Shown here: piece by piece, positions 60,034-64,000 of the stretch | Numbering within the stretch: the first letter of the stretch is position 1 | How the letters are laid out: each line of letters starts with the position of its first letter | DNA from: Brachynemurus nebulosus | Taxonomy: Eukaryota > Arthropoda > Insecta > Neuroptera > Myrmeleontidae | Reading direction: 5' to 3' | Assembly (NCBI GenBank): GCA_035578155.1 | Contig: JAPWDM010000050.1 | Coordinates: 248,001-312,000 of the forward strand | Length of the DNA: 64,000 bases | Notes under the pieces: generated by a model | The model's input: the letters and a program-made list of their open reading frames with translations, nothing else | Databases searched by the model: none | Told to the model about the DNA's origin: nothing | Position numbers and translations under genes: made by a program

Positions 60034-61080
60034 GGGTTTAGTTTCAGAGGGTAATTTTTCATGGGCACCGTATAGGATGTATAAAGGTAGAGATTTGTGT
60101 CAAAATTATCAAGATTGAAAATTTCTTGCGTTTCATTAAAACCGTGTTTAAAAACAACTTATTGTACGGAATACTATTTATACAAGCAAATACCACTTGC
60201 ACTTAATGGATTTTAATTTTTTTAATGAACCAATAGAACAGCACTTATTGTTAGAGAAATGTAGGCGACAATTTAAGCAAAATAAATAAACTTATAAATA
60301 AATAAATAGGTAACAAAGAAAGAAAAATGTAGCTTAAAATGTTTTCAGTGTATGAAAACCTTAATAATAATGGTTTGAAATTGAATGGTGTGCAGTCACG
60401 CCCCCGAAGAACCATCTAAGTGAACAAAACGACCCTTTTATTGCCTGTAATCTATTTTGTATACTCAAATGTAACTAACTTTTTTAACTTTCCCTCAACT
60501 AAACTGATACAAGTTAAAGCTGCTGTTAAAGTTTTGTACGTATGTCGTCATTACATTAAATAAACGTCCGCTCGAGGTGAATTTCATTCAATAAAAGCGA
60601 AGAGAAGAGAACGAATTGTTGTTTCTTATTCTTGTGATAAAACGTTGTCATGTAGTTACGTAATGATGTAAAACTAAGTCACAACTTTATATTATGTATT
60701 TGATTTTATACCCTACCTATATGTATTTATGTTAGTTAGATCTTGTCATTCAAATAAAATAAATTGTTAAAAGTTGTAAATACACAAGCGTACATATGTA
60801 AGTAAGTATGCACTACTATAGTATTGTAATAGTACTGTTGTAGTACTGTATAAAAGTACTGTTTTTATTTTATTATGTTTAATGACATTTTTATTTGTGT
60901 AAATTTAGAATTATTTATTACTCAACTACAAGGTATAGAGTGTTTTCCAAGTTGTTCATACGTTTCATTGCACGCCACTATTTAAATAGATCTAGGTAGG
61001 TACATTTTGAGAAATTTCAAGTCTAAGTTTCCTATATTTATTCGATAATAATAAAAGTTGAATCAATTGAAGTAAAAAAA
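60034..61080. other. No gene recognised
   Basis: AT-rich with no element ends seen. No coding or RNA signal was supported. Confidence 0.45.
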
Positions 61081-61085
61081 AAAAA

Positions 61086-61277
61086 ATGAGATATCAGTCG
61101 AATGTAATGTCACCAAGCAACTTCTCATTCGACAACGTGTGTCACCTATTACGGTGCCGTGGATATGAAGATGAATGTCGCGCATATTTAGTAGCCATCC
61201 ACCCTCTAGCCTGGCAAACGTTCGTGCGCTCACTTGCTCACAGTTTGCTAGTAAAATGTCGCAATAAAACAAGATAA
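61086..61277 (+). other. Unassigned 63-codon frame in GC-richer DNA
   Basis: An ATG-initiated frame (…NVCHLLRCRGYEDECRAYLV…) in a locally GC-richer patch. An equally long frame lies on the other strand. It has no recognised domain, no splice or poly-A context and no neighbour that suggests a role. It could be unique host sequence (exon or regulatory) but the coding call is not supported. Confidence 0.2.
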
Positions 61278-61621
61278 CTTTTACCTACCTAACCTACCAA
61301 ACAGGGCGAAGACGGAGACGTAGAAGATGATATTCATTCCAAATATTTGACTTTATTCCTAATACAATTTTATTTCAATTCAATGTGATATACCTCTCCG
61401 ACCTCCCTCCACATCATTCACAACAAAATAAAATTCTTTTCAAATCATGCAAAGCGTATATATTAGATAAGTATATCTATGTATACATCTAAAATACACT
61501 TATGGGCAAATAAAATGCGTACTATATATACTTACATAAAAACCAATAAGTACTTTGCGGTCCGCAAGCAATTTTAATAGCACATTTTTATGTGTGTGAT
61601 GTTTGCATGTTTATCTATTAA

Positions 61622-62543
61622 CCCTAGAATCATACGTTGATCTACGAGTCAAGTTAATCATACATCGGCGTCATTTTGACGAATGGACTTTTTACGGGGA
61701 GTTTTAGAGTTTATTTGTAAAAAACATTTTTCTTACATAACAATACTACAAAAGCGAACAAAATATTTAAAAAAATTGGATTTGGAAAAATTTCTTAATA
61801 TAAATATTTATTAATTTTTTTAATCTTTTTATCAAAGCATATTTTCACTATAAAAATTAAAAAATAGATAAATACATCAATTGTATTATAAAACATGTGT
61901 TTCAAATAATTAATTTATGAACTATTATGAGTCAGTGGACATGTGTGACTTTACAGAATGTGAAATTTCTCAGTCATAAATATTCCTATAGATATGTAGT
62001 TATTTCCCCATTAGGCACATTTGTAAATTTTCTAAAATTTGTTAGTAATTTTTAGAATAAGATCTCAAAAAATAATAAAAATTAAAATATTTCCCATAAA
62101 ATAAATTGTTAACCTTTTATTAAGTCACTTGAAACGCATTCGTTAGTTTTCGATTCAATATATTAAAACTTCAGTATTATGTCATCTCTATAAGTCAAAC
62201 AGCTGTAATCATCTTCCACATTATCATAATCATTGAATAAATTAATTATAACATCCATATCTTTAATAAATTTTAGAAAAATTAGGAAAACTTTTGTATG
62301 TGGAGTACAAAATCTTTAAAAAAAATATGGGTTAATCATACATCGTCCTCCTTTTGACGCACACTATTTCAGTATAAAAAAAAACGACAATAGCTATAAA
62401 CAAAATTTATACGTCTTATGTGTTATAATAACAAATAAATTAGATAACAGAAGTTTCACAACAAGCAGGCACCGACAAGTTGTAGTATTGGAGCAGGTAG
62501 AGAAGTTCGTTCGTCTTTTTGACGAGTACGTATAATTCTAAGG
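61622..62543 (+). mobile_element. piggyBac-type non-autonomous element, copy C
   Basis: TTAA lies at 61618-61621 and 62544-62547. The left end is CCCTAGAATCATACG. The right end, complemented, starts CCTTAGAATTATACG and is therefore mutated. It is collinear with copy B over its whole length, 922 bp. The minus-strand acidic frame (LFNDYDNVEDDY) is conserved with copies A and B. Confidence 0.9.
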
Positions 62544-62547
62544 TTAA

Positions 62548-63516
62548 ACGACTTTTTGGAAACTGAAAGCCTTGCACGAATATACGTTTGCATATTTAAG
62601 TACATTAACAATAAAAATTCGTACACTAATTTATAACATTCTTAAAGATGGACGGTCCAAGATATTATTGATGTACCTACATAAATGTATCTAACACATA
62701 ACGAATATTTGAAAATGATTATTTCTGAAGAAGGGGACCGTTAAACCGTTTAAGATCAATCCACATACATCATGAAAAGAACTATATTGACGGATATTTG
62801 GAATTAAATTTATTCCATTCCGTTCCGTAGATACCTAGTTTGGTCAAGAGATGTTTCATTTATCGCGTTCAATATTGGCATTTCGTACATAGTCCCCCTT
62901 TGATTTGATAGTTTTCGAATAGGATAACTATAAAGAAAATATAAAAAATATTTAAACTCCCCACTGCTATATATAATTTTATTTTATATGCACTTACGGA
63001 TATTACTGGTCATTTGATTGAAATCTAGCATTTAAATAAAGAGATATAGAGTAAGTGCGGGAGAGATGCCGCAGTAGCCATAGTTCATCCGTTGATTGAT
63101 AGATAGCGCTATTAATGGATCATATGTTTAAGATAAGTTACTTATTTAAGCTGTATATGGTAACATTTTTGATTAGTCCATCAGTTTAGTAATTATCCAA
63201 CTTTTTGTTATTGAAGTGTAAGTTTTTTAACATAATATTTTATCAAGCATTTAATTCATTAGAATTTAAGAATGTATATTTCATTGTTTTAATGAAAATG
63301 AGTTTTGTTATTAATTTAGGTATATTTTAAAAGCACTGTATCAAATTTTAGGTTAGAACTCCGCACTGTGCTTGCTATAGCAACATACGGTATCTATCCC
63401 AACAAAAAGGAGAGGTGCCGCATTTAAAGTTGGTATAAATGCCGCATCATGTTACATATTAAAAACATATAGATACTTATACCTTAATTATACAAATTTT
63501 TTTTGGACTGTAAATT
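62548..63516. other. No gene recognised; repeated 'atgccgca' motif
   Basis: 'gagagatgccgcag' (about 63062), 'gagaggtgccgca' (about 63411) and 'aatgccgcatcatg' (about 63439) may mark ends or subterminal repeats of an element leading into the pogo-like scrap at 63517. Boundaries were not determined. Confidence 0.4.
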
Positions 63517-63600
63517 ATGCCACGAAAATATAAAAGATCCATTAATGGATCAGGAAGAGCTCTCATATTAGTGAAGATAACGAAAATGGTGCGCGACTAG
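63517..63600 (+). pseudogene. N-terminal scrap of a pogo/jerky-type transposase (tentative)
   Basis: ATG followed by PRKYKRSINGSG, then a divergent tail and stop at 63598-63600. M-P-R-x-Y-x-R-K/S is the usual start of pogo/Tigger-type (CENP-B-like HTH) transposases in insects. Only about ten residues match, so the call is weak. Unit-like repeats follow immediately. Confidence 0.35.
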
Positions 63601-63604
63601 TGAA

Positions 63605-63760
63605 CCGCAGACAGTTCAACCGCGACAGTTCAACTGACGACATATCAACCTAACGACAGATCGACCGACGACAGATCAACCGATGACAGATCAACCGGCG
63701 ACAATTCAACCTAACGACATTTTAACTGAAGAAAATTTAACCGCTGTACAATTAACTGAT
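63605..63760. repeat. 15-16 bp minisatellite
   Basis: About ten degenerate head-to-tail copies of 'cgacagatcaaccga' (for example cgacagttcaactga, cgacatatcaacctaa, tgacagatcaaccgg, cgacattttaactga). Decay increases to the right. Confidence 0.88.
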
Positions 63761-63802
63761 AAGAACAAAATTATTTGAATTTTATCTAGCAATGAAATTT
63801 GC

Positions 63803-63837
63803 CTCCCTTGAGACTTGAGACTCAAGTCTCAAGGGAG
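63803..63837. repeat. 35-bp perfect palindrome
   Basis: CTCCCTTGAGACTTGAG, a single A, then its exact complement. Each arm also contains the internal repeat 'cttgaga'. Function unknown. Confidence 0.9.
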
Positions 63838-63900
63838 ACGCTTTACACAATTAAGGGTATACTATAGGTTAATCTGTTAAGTTGTATTTGGTTACATTAG

Positions 63901-64000
63901 GTGGGGTTTATTTATAATTTGTTGAATTCGGCTAGTTTAGGCTGGTTTTGGTTAGGTTAGGTCGGATTTGTTTACAATTTGTTGAGTTCGATTAGTTTAG
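63901..64000. repeat. 60-bp tandem repeat, continues past the window
   Basis: 'gt.gg.tttgttta.aatttgttga.ttcg.(c)tagtttag' begins at 63901 and again at 63961, exactly 60 bp apart. The link contains 'ggttaggttagg', which resembles the TTAGG insect telomere unit, but only two units are present. Confidence 0.8.

Noticed and set aside
61063..61277. Overlapping frames on both strands in GC-richer DNA
   Set aside because: Equally long on both strands, no domain and no splice context; kept only as an unassigned frame.
63605..63760. Possible CRISPR-like array
   Set aside because: Units are contiguous and degenerate with no spacers, in a eukaryotic context; it is a minisatellite.
63940..63965. Telomere repeat (GGTTAGGTTAGG)
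   Set aside because: Only two units, embedded in a 60-bp tandem repeat; no TTAGG array is visible.

Overview
The window is AT-rich eukaryotic, almost certainly insect, nuclear DNA. The evidence is the residents: R1/jockey-type LINEs, an irritans-like mariner, piggyBac-, pogo-, Harbinger-, hAT- and Helitron-type elements, long (TA)n microsatellites, and GGTTAGG-like motifs at the right edge. The order is not resolved; a hemipteran such as an aphid or relative would fit, but that is inference. There are no bacterial operons, and I recognised no rRNA or tRNA gene, no CRISPR array and no intact host protein-coding gene. It reads as intergenic or intronic sequence built up by repeated transposon insertion. 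Nearly all short open frames are chance or lie inside repeats.

Layout. 1-11,000: old dispersed repeats and terminal-inverted-repeat (TIR) elements at 3631, 5513, 6133, 7086 and 8948. 11,000-24,000: a MITE at 12281, a tandem-unit repeat at 14700, a fold-back at 15497, a decayed element with a THAP-domain remnant (17081-18190), a duplicated non-repeat-like block (18935-19625), a Harbinger-type MITE (19726) and a Harbinger transposase scrap (about 20960). 24,000-32,000: two copies of a TA-flanked element; one carries a piggyBac-type MITE, and the other sits inside one arm of a fold-back repeat. Helitron-type elements follow at 28559 and 30220. 32,000-38,300: stacked inverted-repeat elements, one holding a cysteine-rich coding remnant (34726-35004), then a pogo-type element and a second TTAA-flanked family. 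38,300-41,100: nothing recognised.

41,109-45,270 is the clearest gene-bearing unit: a 3'-truncated non-LTR retrotransposon with a DUF4780-type ORF1 and an endonuclease/reverse transcriptase ORF2. Each ORF is broken by a later insertion with its own target-site duplication: a truncated LINE (13-bp TSD) and a 359-bp hairpin-rich element of unknown class (12-bp TSD). 46,600-54,300: a second copy of that hairpin element, a TA-flanked 991-bp element, piggyBac-type copy B, a palindrome of about 1.6 kb and a third TTAA family. 55,200-56,640: a mariner inserted in a Helitron-like repeat. 57,800-64,000: more MITEs, piggyBac-type copy C, a pogo-like N-terminal scrap and minisatellites.

The most informative signal is nesting. 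For the mariner and for piggyBac-type copy A the window itself holds a paralogous unoccupied site, so ends and target duplications can be defined without outside data. Elements were recognised by eye; family names rest on TIR/TSD signatures and short protein motifs, not on database searches.
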